The notes: generated from the letters alone by a model not told the origin. A stretch of DNA of 64,000 bases from Pseudomonadota bacterium (GCA_034189865.1 JAXHTV010000008.1:37740-101739); one strand, 5' to 3'. Positions 7,901 through 17,804 are shown, counted from the first letter of the stretch. Program-made: numbers and translations.

Positions 7901-9618
7901 AGAATCGGCTGCTTGACCGCCAATCGGCGCAGGTTCCCACCCGCGTTCAGATCGAGCAAATTGGGGCGCGGCCCGATGAAAGAAGTCAGGGACATGACCA
8001 ATTCCTCGCGGATGGGGTCGATCGGCGGGTTGGTCACCTGGGCGAAATTTTGTTTGAAGTAGTCGGAGAGCAGTTTGGGTCGGTGCGACAAGACCGCCAA
8101 GGGAATGTCCTGCCCCATGGCACCGATGGGGTCTTGGCCCGTAAGCGTCATGGGTTCGAGAAAAAACTTGATGTCTTCTTCGGTGTAACCAAAAGCTTGC
8201 TGGCGGTCCAGCAGCGTTTGCCGGTCAGGCGCCATGCGGCCGATTTCCCGCGGCAATGTGTCCAACCAGGTCTGCGTTTGGTCGAGCCACTGTTGATAGG
8301 GCTTGGCGGTCGCCAGCTGCGCTTTAATTTCGCTGTCGTCGATGATTCGACCTTCCTCCAGGTCGATCAGAAACATTTTTCCCGGCTGTAGTCGCCATTT
8401 TTTGACGATGCGCTCCTCGGGGATGTCCAGTACTCCGGCTTCCGACGCCAGGATCACGCGGTCATCGTCGGTGATGACATAGCGTGCCGGACGCAGGCCA
8501 TTGCGATCGAGGGTGGCACCGATCTGCCGGCCGTCGGTGAAGGCAACCGCGGCCGGTCCGTCCCACGGTTCCATGAGCGAGGCGTGGTATTCGTAAAACG
8601 CACGGCGCTGGGCGTCCATCAACGGGTTGCCGGCCCAAGCTTCTGGAATGAGCAGCATCATGGCATGAACCAGCGAATAACCCCCAGCCACCAGTAGCTC
8701 CAAAGCGTTGTCCAGGCAGGCCGAGTCGGATTTGGAGTAGCTGATTAGGGGCCAAATCTTACCCAGATCGGCGCCCATGACTTCCGAGCGCATGTTGTGG
8801 CGACGGGCGGTCATCCAGTTCACATTGCCGCGAAGTGTGTTGATCTCGCCGTTGTGACAGAGATAACGAAACGGTTGCGCCAAGGACCAGCGCGGCATGG
8901 TATTGGTGGAGAACCGCTGGTGAACCAGGGCCAGGGCGGAGGTTATCGCCGGGTCTTTCAAATCCGGGAAGTAGTGCTCGAGATCCTTTGCCAGGATCAT
9001 GCCCTTATAGACCACCGTTCGTGATGACAGGGAGACTATGTAGAAGTCTTCCTTGCCGGCGAAACCGGTTTGTTCGGTGGCGTGATAAGCCCGTTTGCGA
9101 ATGACCAAAAGCTTGCGCTCGAAGCTGTCGGCATCCGGGCATTCGGGGCTCCGGGCGATGAATAGCTGTCGGATGACCGGTTCGCTGGCCCGGACCGAAT
9201 CGCCAAGGCAGGTATTGTCGACCGGTAACTCGCGCCAACCGAGAATGCTTTGGCCCTCTTCCTCGACCAGTCGGGTCAATAGCGCTTCACAGGTCTCCCT
9301 GGCACCGGCTTCGGTGGGCAAGAACACCATGGCGACAGCGTAGTGACCTGGCGAAGGCAGTTGAATTCCGAGCGATTGGCACTCTCTGGCGTAAAAGTGA
9401 TGGGGAACTTGAATCAAAATACCGGCGCCGTCGCCCGCCTTGGGGTCGGCACCCACTGCGCCACGGTGGGTGAGATTGCGCAGTACCGTCAGCCCCTGGC
9501 TGATGATGTCGTGGCTGGACTGGTTTTTGATGTGAGCGACAAAGCCGACGCCGCAAGCATCGTGTTCGAGATCGGGGTCATATAAACCCGCTCGGCGAAG
9601 CGGAGGGCGCTGCGCCAT
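4969..9618 (-). CDS. gltB: Glutamate synthase (NADPH) large subunit
   Basis: A full-length alpha subunit of 1549 residues. The start ATG at 9618 is favoured over one 21 bp upstream because GGGAGGACATATC precedes it. A short propeptide of 21 residues ends before the catalytic Cys22 in DACGVGF, the N-terminal nucleophile of the glutamine amidotransferase domain (to about residue 420). A central domain follows, then the FMN-binding synthase domain ([18 protein letters not shown]), the 3Fe-4S cluster segment [15 protein letters not shown] near residue 1155, and the C-terminal beta-helix GXGXG domain. It forms a two-gene operon with gltD. The upstream hemerythrin gene ends 69 bp before it, with no clear promoter in the gap. 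Confidence 0.98.
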   Translation of the reverse strand: MAQRPPLRRAGLYDPDLEHDACGVGFVAHIKNQSSHDIISQGLTVLRNLTHRGAVGADPKAGDGAGILIQVPHHFYARECQSLGIQLPSPGHYAVAMVFLPTEAGARETCEALLTRLVEEEGQSILGWRELPVDNTCLGDSVRASEPVIRQLFIARSPECPDADSFERKLLVIRKRAYHATEQTGFAGKEDFYIVSLSSRTVVYKGMILAKDLEHYFPDLKDPAITSALALVHQRFSTNTMPRWSLAQPFRYLCHNGEINTLRGNVNWMTARRHNMRSEVMGADLGKIWPLISYSKSDSACLDNALELLVAGGYSLVHAMMLLIPEAWAGNPLMDAQRRAFYEYHASLMEPWDGPAAVAFTDGRQIGATLDRNGLRPARYVITDDDRVILASEAGVLDIPEERIVKKWRLQPGKMFLIDLEEGRIIDDSEIKAQLATAKPYQQWLDQTQTWLDTLPREIGRMAPDRQTLLDRQQAFGYTEEDIKFFLEPMTLTGQDPIGAMGQDIPLAVLSHRPKLLSDYFKQNFAQVTNPPIDPIREELVMSLTSFIGPRPNLLDLNAGGNLRRLAVKQPILSNTDLERIRAIEHHLDRAFRTRTLSMCYPASNGAGGMQLALDRLCEQATDAVREGYNILVLSDRDVAADQIAIPALLATAAVHHHLIRQGLRTASGLVVETGEARRVHDFCLLAGYGAEAINPYLVFDVVTALLPGLSEPVAEADAHQRYIKAVDKGILKVMSKMGISTYQSYCGAQIFDAVGLSTDFIERYFTGTHSTIEGVGLAEIAAETAQRHGRAFGGASELKDALDPGGEIAYRMQGETHIWNAQTVSLLQHAVRKGDFEQFKAYTAAINDQSAQLKNLRGLFEFRFDRPPVPLDEVEPAEEIVKRFATGAMSFGSLSWEAHTNMAIAMNRLGAKSNSGEGGEDAIRYQPTPEGDSMSSAIKQVASARFGVTADYLVHAKDIQIKMAQGAKPGEGGQLPGHKVDEAIARVRHSTPGVGLISPPPHHDIYSIEDLAQLIYDLKNVNPEARISVKLVSEVGVGTVAAGVAKAHANHLTISGHEGGTGASPLTSIHFAGSPWEIGLAETQQTLVLNRLRGRLAVQVDGGIRTGRDIVVGALLGADEFGIGTAALIAQGCIMMRKCHLNTCPVGIATQDGELRRRFPGTPDDLVRFFMFLAQEVRSIMAELGYRRFSDMVGHSERLNMRPALDHWKARGLDFSRILHPPKLTPGDPIAHCQTQHHDLGEVLDRQLIAAAKKAFDCEGPVTLSVTARNTDRSIGAMLSGEVARRYGATGLSDDKVHVNLTGCAGQSFGAFVGPGITLDLTGEANDYVGKGLCGGRLIIRPPATHRRAAESNIIVGNTVLYGATSGEAYIRGIAGERFAVRNSGAIAVVEGVGDHGCEYMTGGLVVVLGETGRNFAAGMSGGIAYVLDLAGDFRQRCNLAMVDLEPIADEAAHGTVLEHHGGELTTHGWVDVSPHMTQRDAEQLHALIHRHHQLTGSDRAADILEHWTQFMPRFVKIIPIEYRHALERLQAHARPTRRSGVSLTMGG

Positions 9619-9687
9619 GATATGTCCTCCCGGAGCCAACTTTAACTCAGCCCATCCTCGACTGGATCGGCTTGTTTGAAGATGTAC

Positions 9688-10254
9688 TTAATCCGTTCTT
9701 TCGATGAGCGTTCCATCCGCCATAATGCGCTCATAGAGCGCTTTAAATCGTGCTTTTTCCTCCCCGCAAAACAACACGTCCGGGCGTGGAGGCATCCTTC
9801 GGTCAATCAAACGCCAATCTTCCGGCGTGAAGGTTTTTTCCAGCATCGGGAATACCGCTTCTTCTTCATCTCGGAGATGCCCAATCTGTTTGATAAGGAA
9901 ATTTTCCAGCGCTGATGAGTAGGCCTCGCGGGTTAACACTTCATCGTGGAGGAGGCCTTCGCTATGCTCTAGAAGATCGGTGGTGAGCTGTTTTATCTCG
10001 GCATGTTGCCCACTTAGTCGGCCGATAACCTCAGCCAATTCGTCGCTGCGATCCAAGTGATAAGTGAAGATCACTTCCTCCCGGGGGTGGTGATATTCGT
10101 CGGCATAACTGCGCAGATATTCCAGCGCCTCTACGATCAATTCTAGAAAAGGGTCGCCATCTTGCTGGATCAAATCCAACTCCTGTCGAAGGATGTTCAG
10201 GACCTTGGCGAAGTGGCGGTGGTCGGTGTGTAAGTCAACCATGGGATTGGACAT
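9688..10254 (-). CDS. Hemerythrin-like (HHE) di-iron protein
   Basis: A 188-residue protein with the HHE cation-binding four-helix fold at residues 5-145. Likely iron ligands are H9 and H12 (LHTDHRHF), H56 and E60 (HHPREE), H84 (GQHAEI), and H126 and E130/E131 (GHLRDEEE). Proteins of this class bind O2 or NO, or act in iron/NO stress and Fe-S repair (YtfE-like). This one lacks the N-terminal ScdA region of YtfE. The C-terminal 40 residues are charged and not part of the HHE domain. AAGGGGGAACGCGA precedes the ATG. It lies upstream of gltBD on the same strand and could be co-transcribed with it. The actual ligand is not established. Confidence 0.85.
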   Translation of the reverse strand: MSNPMVDLHTDHRHFAKVLNILRQELDLIQQDGDPFLELIVEALEYLRSYADEYHHPREEVIFTYHLDRSDELAEVIGRLSGQHAEIKQLTTDLLEHSEGLLHDEVLTREAYSSALENFLIKQIGHLRDEEEAVFPMLEKTFTPEDWRLIDRRMPPRPDVLFCGEEKARFKALYERIMADGTLIERTD

Positions 10255-10445
10255 TCGCGTTCCCCCTTCTCATCTGACCCACGCCATCCGGGGTTGCTCG
10301 CTGGGCGGGTGACGAATCGCTACGCGGTCTCGGCGCACGTTCCATCGTGGTAGTGGTGCGCCAATTGAGAACGCAGTTTGGCCAATAATCTAACATTGAT
10401 GTTACGTGACCCCCCGTGATCTGAAAATGGCCAGATGGTCTACTT

Positions 10446-10465
10446 TTGATCTGACGCAAGATCAA
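10446..10465. promoter_or_regulatory. Inverted repeat TTGATC-N8-GATCAA
   Basis: A perfect 6-bp inverted repeat sits in the middle of the divergent hemerythrin/pckA region. The half-sites recall FNR/CRP-family half-sites, but the 8-nt centre is too wide for a canonical FNR box, so the regulator is unknown. Confidence 0.3.
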
Positions 10466-10522
10466 TGCCAATAGGATGGCGCCAAAACAAAAATTGTGTC
10501 TTGACGGTGTCTTGGCGATGCG

Positions 10523-10551
10523 TTGACGCGGGTGAGCTCGTTGTGTCGAAT
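10523..10551 (+). promoter_or_regulatory. Candidate sigma-70 promoter for pckA
   Basis: TTGACG (10523-10528), a 17-bp spacer and TCGAAT (10546-10551) match 5/6 and 4/6 of the consensus. The leader to the pckA ATG would be long, so this is tentative. Confidence 0.3.
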
Positions 10552-10818
10552 TTGATTAAGCATTCATTAAGGTCGGCGGATGTTCTCGCGATGCACTATG
10601 GTGGGGCATGGGCGCTTTTTTGGCGATCGGCCGCGAGCCGAACCAAGATTACGAATCCGAGTTGGTCAACAATCTGAAATCTAAAGACGTTTTCGTCAGA
10701 TAATTCACTTGTGGGGGTGGCTCGGAACGGTTGGCATATTTTCTGCCAGGGTAAAGTCACTTGACCGTGTTCGCGGCCCTTAGCGGCTGGGGGCATAGGA
10801 ACAACGAGGAACTGCGAT

Positions 10819-12486
10819 ATGTCGGGTAAGTTTCAGGACGAGCTTCGTCAACTATTGGGTTTGGAGACGGTGGACTATCGCTATGGTATGTCACACCAGG
10901 AGCTATTAGCAGCGGCGGTAGCGCACGACCGCGGACGTATCCGCCCAGATGGTCCCGACGATGAGCACAAGGCCTACGCTACCAAACTCGGCCTGGATGG
11001 GCCGCTGATTTATTACACCGATCCTTCCTGCACCGGACGCCCTGTCAACGACACGTTCGCCGTTGCTTGGCCGGAAATCGAATCGAAAGCGTGGTGGAAA
11101 CCGGACTTCAAGCAGTTCGACCCTGATCGGTTCATGCCCCTACTCAGGCGGGTCTCGAATCACCTCAACCAAAGACGCAGCCGTTTATATGTTCAAGACG
11201 TCTATTGCGGCTGGGAGCAGGAACATGCGGTCCCTTATCGGTTCGTGGGTGAATACGCGACCCACGCGATGTTCGCCCGAACCATGTTCCCCAAGCATTT
11301 ACCGGAATCGATGTCCCATCGCGAGTCGTTCCGCTGGACCATGCTCAATGTCCCGTCTTTCCATTGCATACCCGAACGTGACGGCACCTTGACTGAGCGT
11401 GCGGTGATTGTGGATTTTCGTCATCGCATCATTTTGGTGCTGGGGCGCGCCGACTACTGCGGCGTTATCAAAAAGAGCATGTTCACGGTAATGAACTTCC
11501 AGCTGCCGGAAATTCAGGAACTGTCTATGCATTGTTCCGCCAATGTGGGCTCGGGCGGCGACGGAGCCATTTTGTTCGGGCTGTCCGGTACCGGCAAAAC
11601 CACCTTGTCTGCCGATCCCAATCGGCTGCTGATCGGTGATGACGAGCACGCCTGGACCGGCGAGGGTATTTCGAACTTTGAGGATGGCTGTTACGCCAAG
11701 CTCATCAATCTCGACAAACAGGCAGAACCGATTATTGCGGCGGCGTTGTCGATGCCGGGTACGCTCATCGAAAACGTGCCACCGTTGCCGCACAAACCGC
11801 TATCCGAGACCGATCCGCAGGATTTGAACTTGGATGATGCAAGCATCACCGAGAACACGCGTTTCGCCTATCCGCTCAGCTGCAATCCCAATGTCGCTGA
11901 CGGCGGCCGTGGTCCTCATCCGAATACCATCGTGTTGTTGACGGCCGACGCGTTTGGAGTGCTGCCACCGATATCGGTCCTTGAGCCGGAGGATGTGATG
12001 TACCACTTCGTTAGTGGGTATACCAGTAAGTTGGCGGGAACCGAGGTGGGCGTCACTGAGCCCAAGGCCGCGTTCAGTGCCTGTTTCGGGGCTCCGTTCA
12101 TGTCTCGTCAACCGTCCGTTTATGCCCGAATACTGGCGGATAAGATGCATCGGCACGAGGCGCGGTGTGTCATGTTGAATACGGGTTGGTCGGGGGGACC
12201 CTATGGGGTCGGACGGCGCATGCCCATTGCCCATACCCGAGCCATGTTGGATGCGGCGCTATCCGGTGATTTGCACCAACCTGGAACGGAGTATCACACC
12301 GATCCCTACTTCAATCTCAAAGTCCCGAAGCTGTGTCCGGATGTGCCGCCGGAAGTTTTGGATCCGCGGAGCACCTGGTCCGACGAGGGCGAGTACGAAC
12401 AGTTTGCAAGCCGCTTAAGAGATATGTTCCGCGAGAATTTCGAACGCAAGAAATTCAATGAGCTCGGCGTCGACCCGGTCATGTGA
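10819..12486 (+). CDS. pckA: Phosphoenolpyruvate carboxykinase (ATP)
   Basis: The 555-residue enzyme converts oxaloacetate and ATP to PEP, CO2 and ADP, the first step of gluconeogenesis. The P-loop kinase-1a motif GLSGTGKTT and the kinase-2 segment GDDEHAWTGEGISNFEDG are present, with downstream residues typical of the ATP-dependent class. Length is near the E. coli enzyme (540). Before the ATG stands ACGAGGAACTGCGAT. Only 46 bp (or 55, depending on start) separates it from glgP, so the two probably form one transcript with the hox genes. This links PEP supply, glycogen turnover and hydrogen metabolism. Confidence 0.97.
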   Translation: MSGKFQDELRQLLGLETVDYRYGMSHQELLAAAVAHDRGRIRPDGPDDEHKAYATKLGLDGPLIYYTDPSCTGRPVNDTFAVAWPEIESKAWWKPDFKQFDPDRFMPLLRRVSNHLNQRRSRLYVQDVYCGWEQEHAVPYRFVGEYATHAMFARTMFPKHLPESMSHRESFRWTMLNVPSFHCIPERDGTLTERAVIVDFRHRIILVLGRADYCGVIKKSMFTVMNFQLPEIQELSMHCSANVGSGGDGAILFGLSGTGKTTLSADPNRLLIGDDEHAWTGEGISNFEDGCYAKLINLDKQAEPIIAAALSMPGTLIENVPPLPHKPLSETDPQDLNLDDASITENTRFAYPLSCNPNVADGGRGPHPNTIVLLTADAFGVLPPISVLEPEDVMYHFVSGYTSKLAGTEVGVTEPKAAFSACFGAPFMSRQPSVYARILADKMHRHEARCVMLNTGWSGGPYGVGRRMPIAHTRAMLDAALSGDLHQPGTEYHTDPYFNLKVPKLCPDVPPEVLDPRSTWSDEGEYEQFASRLRDMFRENFERKKFNELGVDPVM

Positions 12487-12541
12487 CGCGCTTACCCGAG
12501 CGTTGTGATGGTTTTGGCGGTGCACAGGAGAGATGAGCACG

Positions 12542-15142
12542 ATGACGCAAAAACACGATAGCGTGTTCATCAGTAGTGCGCAGGCAGGGACGACCTATGA
12601 GGTTGAGGCCGTACCCCAGCTTCCACTGATCTTGGAGCGCCTACGTGAGCTGGCTGGGGACCTCTATTACAGTTGGGCCATTGAGGTTCGCCAGCTTTTT
12701 CACAACCTGGATCGGGATTTGTGGGTCCAGGTGGGTCATAACCCCAAGTTGTTTTTGCGTCGTGTTGCCCAAGCCAAGCTGAACGAAGCGGCCTGTGATC
12801 CGTTGTTTCTCGAAAACTACCACCGGATCCTTTCTGCATACGATTCCTACCTGGAAAACCCACCGAGGGCCGATGTCCAACGTTTTCTGAATCCGGAGAC
12901 GGATTTGGTGGCCTATTTCTGCGCCGAGTTCGGTTTTCACGAAAGTTTGCCCATGTATTCCGGTGGGCTGGGGATTCTCGCTGGCGATCACTGCAAGGCG
13001 GCCAGTGACTTGGGCTTGCCATTTTTCGCCGTTGGGCTGCTCTACGGGTACGGCTATTTCACTCAGACGATTGATGCATTCGGCAATCAAATTGCCAGTT
13101 ACACCCCATCCAACTTCGGCAACCTGCCGATTTCCCAGGTTTTGGATGTCGAGGGAGAACCCTTGGCAGTTCATCTGGATATGCCCGACGGCCGGGTGTC
13201 CGTGCATGTGTGGGCGGTGCGAGTGGGCCACATTCGCCTATATCTGTTGGATACGGATGTGCCGGGGAATGCCCCGCAATACCGTCGGATCACCTCTGAG
13301 CTTTACCCTGGCGATAGTGAAAAACGTTTTCAGCAAGAGCTGGTGTTGGGCGTCTGCGGAGTCCGTGCTTTGCGCACGCTAGGGCTCTCGCCCACGGTGT
13401 GGCACATCAACGAGGGACATCCCGCTTTTCAAATTCTGGAGCGCTGCCGGGAATATGTGGCACAAGGTTTGAGTTTCGATGCCGCCTTGGAAGCCGTTGC
13501 AACCACCACGGTCTTCACCACGCATACGCCGGTACCGGCGGGACACGATGTTTTCCACCAAGGATTGGTTCAGCATTACTTCTCGACTTTCGCCGCAGAG
13601 ATGAATGTCTCTATGGATCGGCTACTGGAGTTGGGGGTGGGCCCGGGTGGTCAAGGCGGTTTCAATATGACTGCGCTGGCGACGCGTGGCTCCCGCTTTC
13701 AGAATGGGGTCAGCCGCATTCATGGGGAAGTCGCTTCGCGCATGTTGGGTTTCATCTGGCCCCGAGTCCCACGTGAAGAGAACCCGGTGCGTTATGTCAC
13801 CAACGGCGTTCACGTTCCGACCTTTCTGGCTTTTGAGTGGCAGGTGCTGTTCGATATGACATTCGGTCGGGAATGGCGTCGGCAGTTGACATCGGAATCG
13901 TTTTGGGAGCGCGTCGACGAGATGCCCGATTATCGGTATTGGAGTACCCGGCAGTCGCTTAAGTCGGAGTTGTTGCGTGATGTGCGGCGTTTGGCGGTGC
14001 GTCAATTCCAGCGTAACGGCTTCAGCGAGCTCGAGATCGAGCGGCACACGCAAAATCTTTCGCCCGGTGATAACGATATTTTGATCGTGGGATTCGCCCG
14101 TCGGTTCGCCACCTATAAGCGGGCAAACTTGCTGTTCTCCGACCTGGAGCGCTTGATCCGAATCGTATCGAACAGCGAACGGCCTGTGTTGTTTCTATTT
14201 GCCGGCAAGGCGCATCCGAAGGACTTGCCCGGCCAACACCTGATCCAGTCGATCTACGATCTGTCTCGGCGGCGGGAGTTCGTCGGAAAACTGATTTTGT
14301 TGGAAGGCTACGATATGGCGTTGGCGCGCAAGCTGGTTGCCGGCGTCGACATTTGGTTGAACACGCCCGAGTACCCGCTGGAAGCCAGTGGGACGTCCGG
14401 ACAGAAAGCCGCTATTAACGGCGCGGTCAACCTGAGCGTGTTGGACGGCTGGTGGGCGGAGGGTTACAACATGCGCAATGGCTGGGCGATTGCACCGCAT
14501 ATCACGCCGCACACTGATCCTGCCACGCGCGACCGGTTCGAAGCACAAGCCTTATTGGATATTCTGGAGCATCAGGCCATACCGCTCTACTATGAACGCA
14601 ACGGCCACGGTTATTCGGAGGGCTGGGTGTCTGTTTCCAAGGCATCGATGAAATCCACCATACCCCGCTTCAACGCCTCACGTATGGTCCTGGACTATGT
14701 CAGGGATCACTACAGCCCAGCCAGCCACGCCGCCGTTCGGCTGCGACATGACGAGGGCGCGAGCGCCCAGCAGTTGGCGGAGTGGAAGCGACGTATCGAG
14801 GCGGGTTGGGACCAAGTCCAGGTTAGACGGGTCGATGGTGTGCTCACCGAATTGCCTGCAGACAAAACCCTGCCTATTCGCATCATGGTCCGGCTGGGCG
14901 GGTTGCGTGTGAGTGATGTCGCGGTGGAGTGTGTGTTGGGCGTCAAAGAGGATGGCGGGGATTTTACCATTCATCGGCGCATTCCCTTATGCGCGATGGG
15001 GGGTGAGAGCGCAGACGAGGAGTTGTTTTCCGTCGACCTAACACTACCCTTATCCGGACTCCAGCACTACAAACTACGGGTCTATCCACGCCACGAACTG
15101 ATGATTCACCCGCTGGAATCCGGGCTTTTAACTTGGCTCTAG
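12542..15142 (+). CDS. glgP: Alpha-glucan (glycogen) phosphorylase, GT35
   Basis: About 866 residues. It releases glucose 1-phosphate from glycogen or maltodextrin with a PLP cofactor. The PLP-lysine region GTSGQKAAINGAVN followed by LDGWWAEGYN is diagnostic. An N-terminal domain of about 100 residues (LAGDLYYSW...) places it in the longer, DUF3417-bearing branch (Thermotoga/archaeal type) rather than the E. coli MalP/GlgP branch. Two ATGs are possible: AGGAG lies 2 nt before 12533 and 11 nt before 12542, so 12542 is preferred. It stands between pckA and the hydrogenase genes with gaps under 60 bp. Confidence 0.93.
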   Translation: MTQKHDSVFISSAQAGTTYEVEAVPQLPLILERLRELAGDLYYSWAIEVRQLFHNLDRDLWVQVGHNPKLFLRRVAQAKLNEAACDPLFLENYHRILSAYDSYLENPPRADVQRFLNPETDLVAYFCAEFGFHESLPMYSGGLGILAGDHCKAASDLGLPFFAVGLLYGYGYFTQTIDAFGNQIASYTPSNFGNLPISQVLDVEGEPLAVHLDMPDGRVSVHVWAVRVGHIRLYLLDTDVPGNAPQYRRITSELYPGDSEKRFQQELVLGVCGVRALRTLGLSPTVWHINEGHPAFQILERCREYVAQGLSFDAALEAVATTTVFTTHTPVPAGHDVFHQGLVQHYFSTFAAEMNVSMDRLLELGVGPGGQGGFNMTALATRGSRFQNGVSRIHGEVASRMLGFIWPRVPREENPVRYVTNGVHVPTFLAFEWQVLFDMTFGREWRRQLTSESFWERVDEMPDYRYWSTRQSLKSELLRDVRRLAVRQFQRNGFSELEIERHTQNLSPGDNDILIVGFARRFATYKRANLLFSDLERLIRIVSNSERPVLFLFAGKAHPKDLPGQHLIQSIYDLSRRREFVGKLILLEGYDMALARKLVAGVDIWLNTPEYPLEASGTSGQKAAINGAVNLSVLDGWWAEGYNMRNGWAIAPHITPHTDPATRDRFEAQALLDILEHQAIPLYYERNGHGYSEGWVSVSKASMKSTIPRFNASRMVLDYVRDHYSPASHAAVRLRHDEGASAQQLAEWKRRIEAGWDQVQVRRVDGVLTELPADKTLPIRIMVRLGGLRVSDVAVECVLGVKEDGGDFTIHRRIPLCAMGGESADEELFSVDLTLPLSGLQHYKLRVYPRHELMIHPLESGLLTWL

Positions 15143-15174
15143 CAGGCAAAATCAATAACGGAAGGAGTGTCCCC

Positions 15175-15255
15175 ATGGCACTGTCTTTGTTTTGTCATCA
15201 AGCAGGGCCACGCTGGTGGTCATTGATATGGATGTGGGGCGAAGGCGGCGTATGA
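15175..15255 (+). CDS. 26-codon Trp-rich leader ORF, coupled to hoxF
   Basis: AACGGAAGGAGTGTCCCC is a far better ribosome site than anything directly before hoxF. It precedes an ATG opening a 26-residue reading frame (MALSLFCHQAGPRWWSLI followed by WMWGEGGV). Its TGA overlaps the hoxF start (ATGA at 15252-15255). Four of 26 residues are tryptophan. The arrangement suggests a leader peptide whose translation feeds ribosomes into hoxF. It could instead be a fortuitous frame, with hoxF starting further upstream. No homologue is known to me. Confidence 0.5.
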   Translation: MALSLFCHQAGPRWWSLIWMWGEGGV

Positions 15256-17036
15256 ATCAAGTGACGGATGCCAATTTGCCAGTCGATCAGGTGCTTGCAT
15301 CGCACAAGTACGATCCCAATGCGTTATTGCAGATTCTCATCGACCTACAAGCCATCGGCGGCTGGCTGCCGCCCGAATGGCGGGAACAGGTCGCCCAAGC
15401 GCTCAAGGTCCCGCGGATTGAATTGGAGGGTGTGGCCGCGTTCTACAGCTTTCTGCGTCTTCAACGTCCTGCGACTTACGAGGTGTTGGTCAGCGACAAT
15501 ATCACCGACCGGATGCTGGGCAATACGGATTTGATCAATCGCCTGTGCAGTAACCTTTCGGCCACCATCGGTGAGATACGTTCTGACGGACGCGTTCGCG
15601 TGGCGACGACGTCCTGTACCGGCATGTGTGATCAAGGGCCGGCTGCGCTGATCAACGGCCGTGTCGTGACGCGCCTGAACACCGCTCGGGTGGATGAAAT
15701 CGCCCGATTGATTGATTCCGAAGTGGCAGTGGAGCAATGGCCGAGCGAACTGTTCGAAGTGAGCAGCCAGATTCAGGTCGCCGGCCCGACGCTGTGTGCC
15801 GATTTTGACAACGGTCAGGCCATTCAGGCCGCGTTGCAGTATGGGCCGGCCGGTATCCTCGATGAGTTGGGCCAAGCCAAGCTGCGAGGACATGGCGGCG
15901 CGGGTTTCGTTACCGCGAACAAATGGCAATTCTGCCGTAATGCGCCAGGGGATGAAAAAATCGTCGTCTGCAACGCCGATGAAGGTGAGCCGGGTACCTT
16001 TAAGGATCGGGTTTTACTGCACAGCTTTGCCGACCGGGTGTTTGAAGGGATGACTGTATGCGCACACGTGCTCGGCGCCCGAAAAGGTTTTCTCTACCTG
16101 CGCGGCGAATATGCCTATCTGTGCCCGAGTCTCGAATCCGTGTTGAGCCGACGTCGCGCCGCAGGATTGTTGGGGCGCAATGTGGGGGGCTGCGATGGCT
16201 TCGATTTCGATATCCAGATTCACCTGGGGGCGGGCGCTTACATTTGTGGCGAAGAGTCGGCGTTGATCGAGTCTCTCGAAGGACATCGAGGGGTGCCGCG
16301 GATTCGCCCGCCCTTTCCGGTGACCAGCGGCTATCGGCATCGACCGACGGTGGTCAACAACGTGGAAACTTTCGCCAACGTCGCGCGTATCGCGGTCCAG
16401 GGTGGCGCCACCTTTGGCCAGCTGGGAACGGCGGAATCCACCGGCACGAAAGTGCTGAGTGTGAGCGGCGATTGCACCCAACCCGGGCTCTACGAGTATC
16501 CCTTTGGCGTTACGGTCTCGCAGGTGCTGGCCGATTGCGGAGGTAGCGACGCGCAAGCGGTGCAGATTGCAGGAGCGGCCGGCACCCTGGTGCCGGCGAG
16601 CGAGTTCCATCGCCGAATCGCCTATGAGGATCTCGCCACGGGTGGTTCGTTCATGGTGCTCGGTCCGCAGCGGGATGTGCTGGACGCGGTGCGTAACTTT
16701 GCCCACTTTTTCGCCCACGAAAGTTGCGGGTTTTGCACGCCTTGTCGGGTTGGCACGTCGTTAGTTCGCGATTTGGTTGAAAAGGTCTTCAACGGCCACG
16801 GCACTCAAGCGGATCTGGACGAACTTCGCCGCATCGGCGAACTCATGCAGCGCACGAGCCACTGTGGTCTGGGTCAAACGGCGGCCAACCCGATTCTTCA
16901 GACGCTGGATCAGTTTCCCCAAGCCTGGTTACAACGATTATCGACCACCGCCTACGAACCGTCTTTCGATCTGGATCAGGCGCTAAGTGCCTCGAGACGA
17001 ATCACCGGGCGCCATGACGCCGGTTCCCACATTTGA
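15252..17036 (+). CDS. hoxF: NAD-reducing hydrogenase diaphorase subunit HoxF
   Basis: A 594-residue flavoprotein that exchanges electrons between NAD(H) and the HoxU Fe-S chain. An N-terminal NuoE-like domain (about 1-170) is fused to a NuoF-like domain. The latter shows the NAD/FMN loops KLRGHGGAGF, CNADEGEPGTFKDR and GAGAYICGEESALIE. The C-terminal 4Fe-4S motif is ESCGFCTPCRVG with a later SHCGLGQT. In the NuoE part the second cysteine pair is present (TSCTGMCDQG), but the first pair appears lost (VSDNITD), so that 2Fe-2S cluster may be absent. An upstream in-frame start (15192) exists; 15252 is preferred because it overlaps the stop of the short ORF with the strong ribosome site. The fusion explains the lack of a separate hoxE. 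Confidence 0.92.
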   Translation: MNQVTDANLPVDQVLASHKYDPNALLQILIDLQAIGGWLPPEWREQVAQALKVPRIELEGVAAFYSFLRLQRPATYEVLVSDNITDRMLGNTDLINRLCSNLSATIGEIRSDGRVRVATTSCTGMCDQGPAALINGRVVTRLNTARVDEIARLIDSEVAVEQWPSELFEVSSQIQVAGPTLCADFDNGQAIQAALQYGPAGILDELGQAKLRGHGGAGFVTANKWQFCRNAPGDEKIVVCNADEGEPGTFKDRVLLHSFADRVFEGMTVCAHVLGARKGFLYLRGEYAYLCPSLESVLSRRRAAGLLGRNVGGCDGFDFDIQIHLGAGAYICGEESALIESLEGHRGVPRIRPPFPVTSGYRHRPTVVNNVETFANVARIAVQGGATFGQLGTAESTGTKVLSVSGDCTQPGLYEYPFGVTVSQVLADCGGSDAQAVQIAGAAGTLVPASEFHRRIAYEDLATGGSFMVLGPQRDVLDAVRNFAHFFAHESCGFCTPCRVGTSLVRDLVEKVFNGHGTQADLDELRRIGELMQRTSHCGLGQTAANPILQTLDQFPQAWLQRLSTTAYEPSFDLDQALSASRRITGRHDAGSHI

Positions 17037-17066
17037 GTCGGTGCCGGCGGTGAGTCAAGGGAACAA

Positions 17067-17804
17067 ATGATGAGTGACGACAAACACATCACAATCGATG
17101 GCCGGCAAATACCGTTTGAACCGGGCCAGACGATTATGGATGCGGCCCTGGCGGCCAAGGTCTATATCCCACACCTGTGCCACAACCCGGAGTTTTCGCC
17201 CCACGGCAGTTGTCGGGTTTGTTCGGTCCGTCTCGGCGAGCGTATGGTTGCCGCCTGCGCAACACCCGCGGCGCCGGGTCAGGTGATCGACAGCGAAGCC
17301 GAGGACATCCGGGAGATGCGGCGGCAACTGTTGCAGATGCTGTTTGTCGAGGGCAATCACGTCTGTCCCGCGTGCGAGAAAAGCGGGGCTTGTCAGTTGC
17401 AGGCGGTTGCTTACTACTGTGAGATGCTCTCGCCCCATTTCAAACACTTCTTCCCCAAACGGCCCATCGATGCCAGTCACCCGGATGCGATCATCGATTT
17501 CGATCGCTGCATTCTTTGCGAGCTGTGCGTGCGCGCCAGCCGCGACGTGGATCAAAAAAATGTCTTCAGCGTGAGCGGGCGTGGTATCGATGCCCATTTG
17601 ACCGTGAATTCGCCGTCGGGCCAATTGGGCGATTCGGATTTCGATATCAACGACAAATCGGCCCAGGTTTGTCCGACGGGCGCGATTCTGCCGAAGCACA
17701 AAGGGTATGAGGTGCCGATCGGGTCGAGGTTGTACGATCAAGAGCCCATCGACCAGGTGGGCGACGTTGCCGCAGCTCAGAGTCGTAAGGGGGGGAAGCC
17801 ATGA
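17067..17804 (+). CDS. hoxU: NAD-reducing hydrogenase subunit HoxU
   Basis: A 245-residue Fe-S subunit wiring HoxF to the HoxYH hydrogenase module, homologous to the N-terminal part of complex I NuoG. Ligands appear in order: plant-ferredoxin-type 2Fe-2S (CHNPEFSPHGSCRVC and a later ACATP), the His/Cys 4Fe-4S motif (HVCPACEKSGAC), and a 4Fe-4S motif CILCELC with a distal VCPTGAI. AAGGGA lies 4 nt before the first ATG and 7 nt before the second (17070), so either may be used. The 3' end overlaps hoxY by 4 bp. Confidence 0.93.
   Translation: MMSDDKHITIDGRQIPFEPGQTIMDAALAAKVYIPHLCHNPEFSPHGSCRVCSVRLGERMVAACATPAAPGQVIDSEAEDIREMRRQLLQMLFVEGNHVCPACEKSGACQLQAVAYYCEMLSPHFKHFFPKRPIDASHPDAIIDFDRCILCELCVRASRDVDQKNVFSVSGRGIDAHLTVNSPSGQLGDSDFDINDKSAQVCPTGAILPKHKGYEVPIGSRLYDQEPIDQVGDVAAAQSRKGGKP

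Larger units (their letters stand above)
10255..10818. other. 564-bp divergent intergenic region (hemerythrin / pckA)
   Basis: No gene is supported. By eye it contains GGCGCAC...GTGCGCC arms (10332-10338, 10356-10362), the inverted repeat TTGATC-N8-GATCAA (10446-10465), and a candidate sigma-70 promoter TTGACG-N17-TCGAAT (10523-10551). The last would give pckA a leader of roughly 260 nt. A small GACG-TTTT-CGTC hairpin lies near 10686-10697. None is decisive. Confidence 0.5.

Noticed and set aside
10446-10465. Canonical FNR box in the hemerythrin/pckA region
   Set aside because: Half-sites TTGATC/GATCAA are separated by 8 bp, giving TTGAT-N10-ATCAA instead of N4; kept only as an unassigned inverted repeat.
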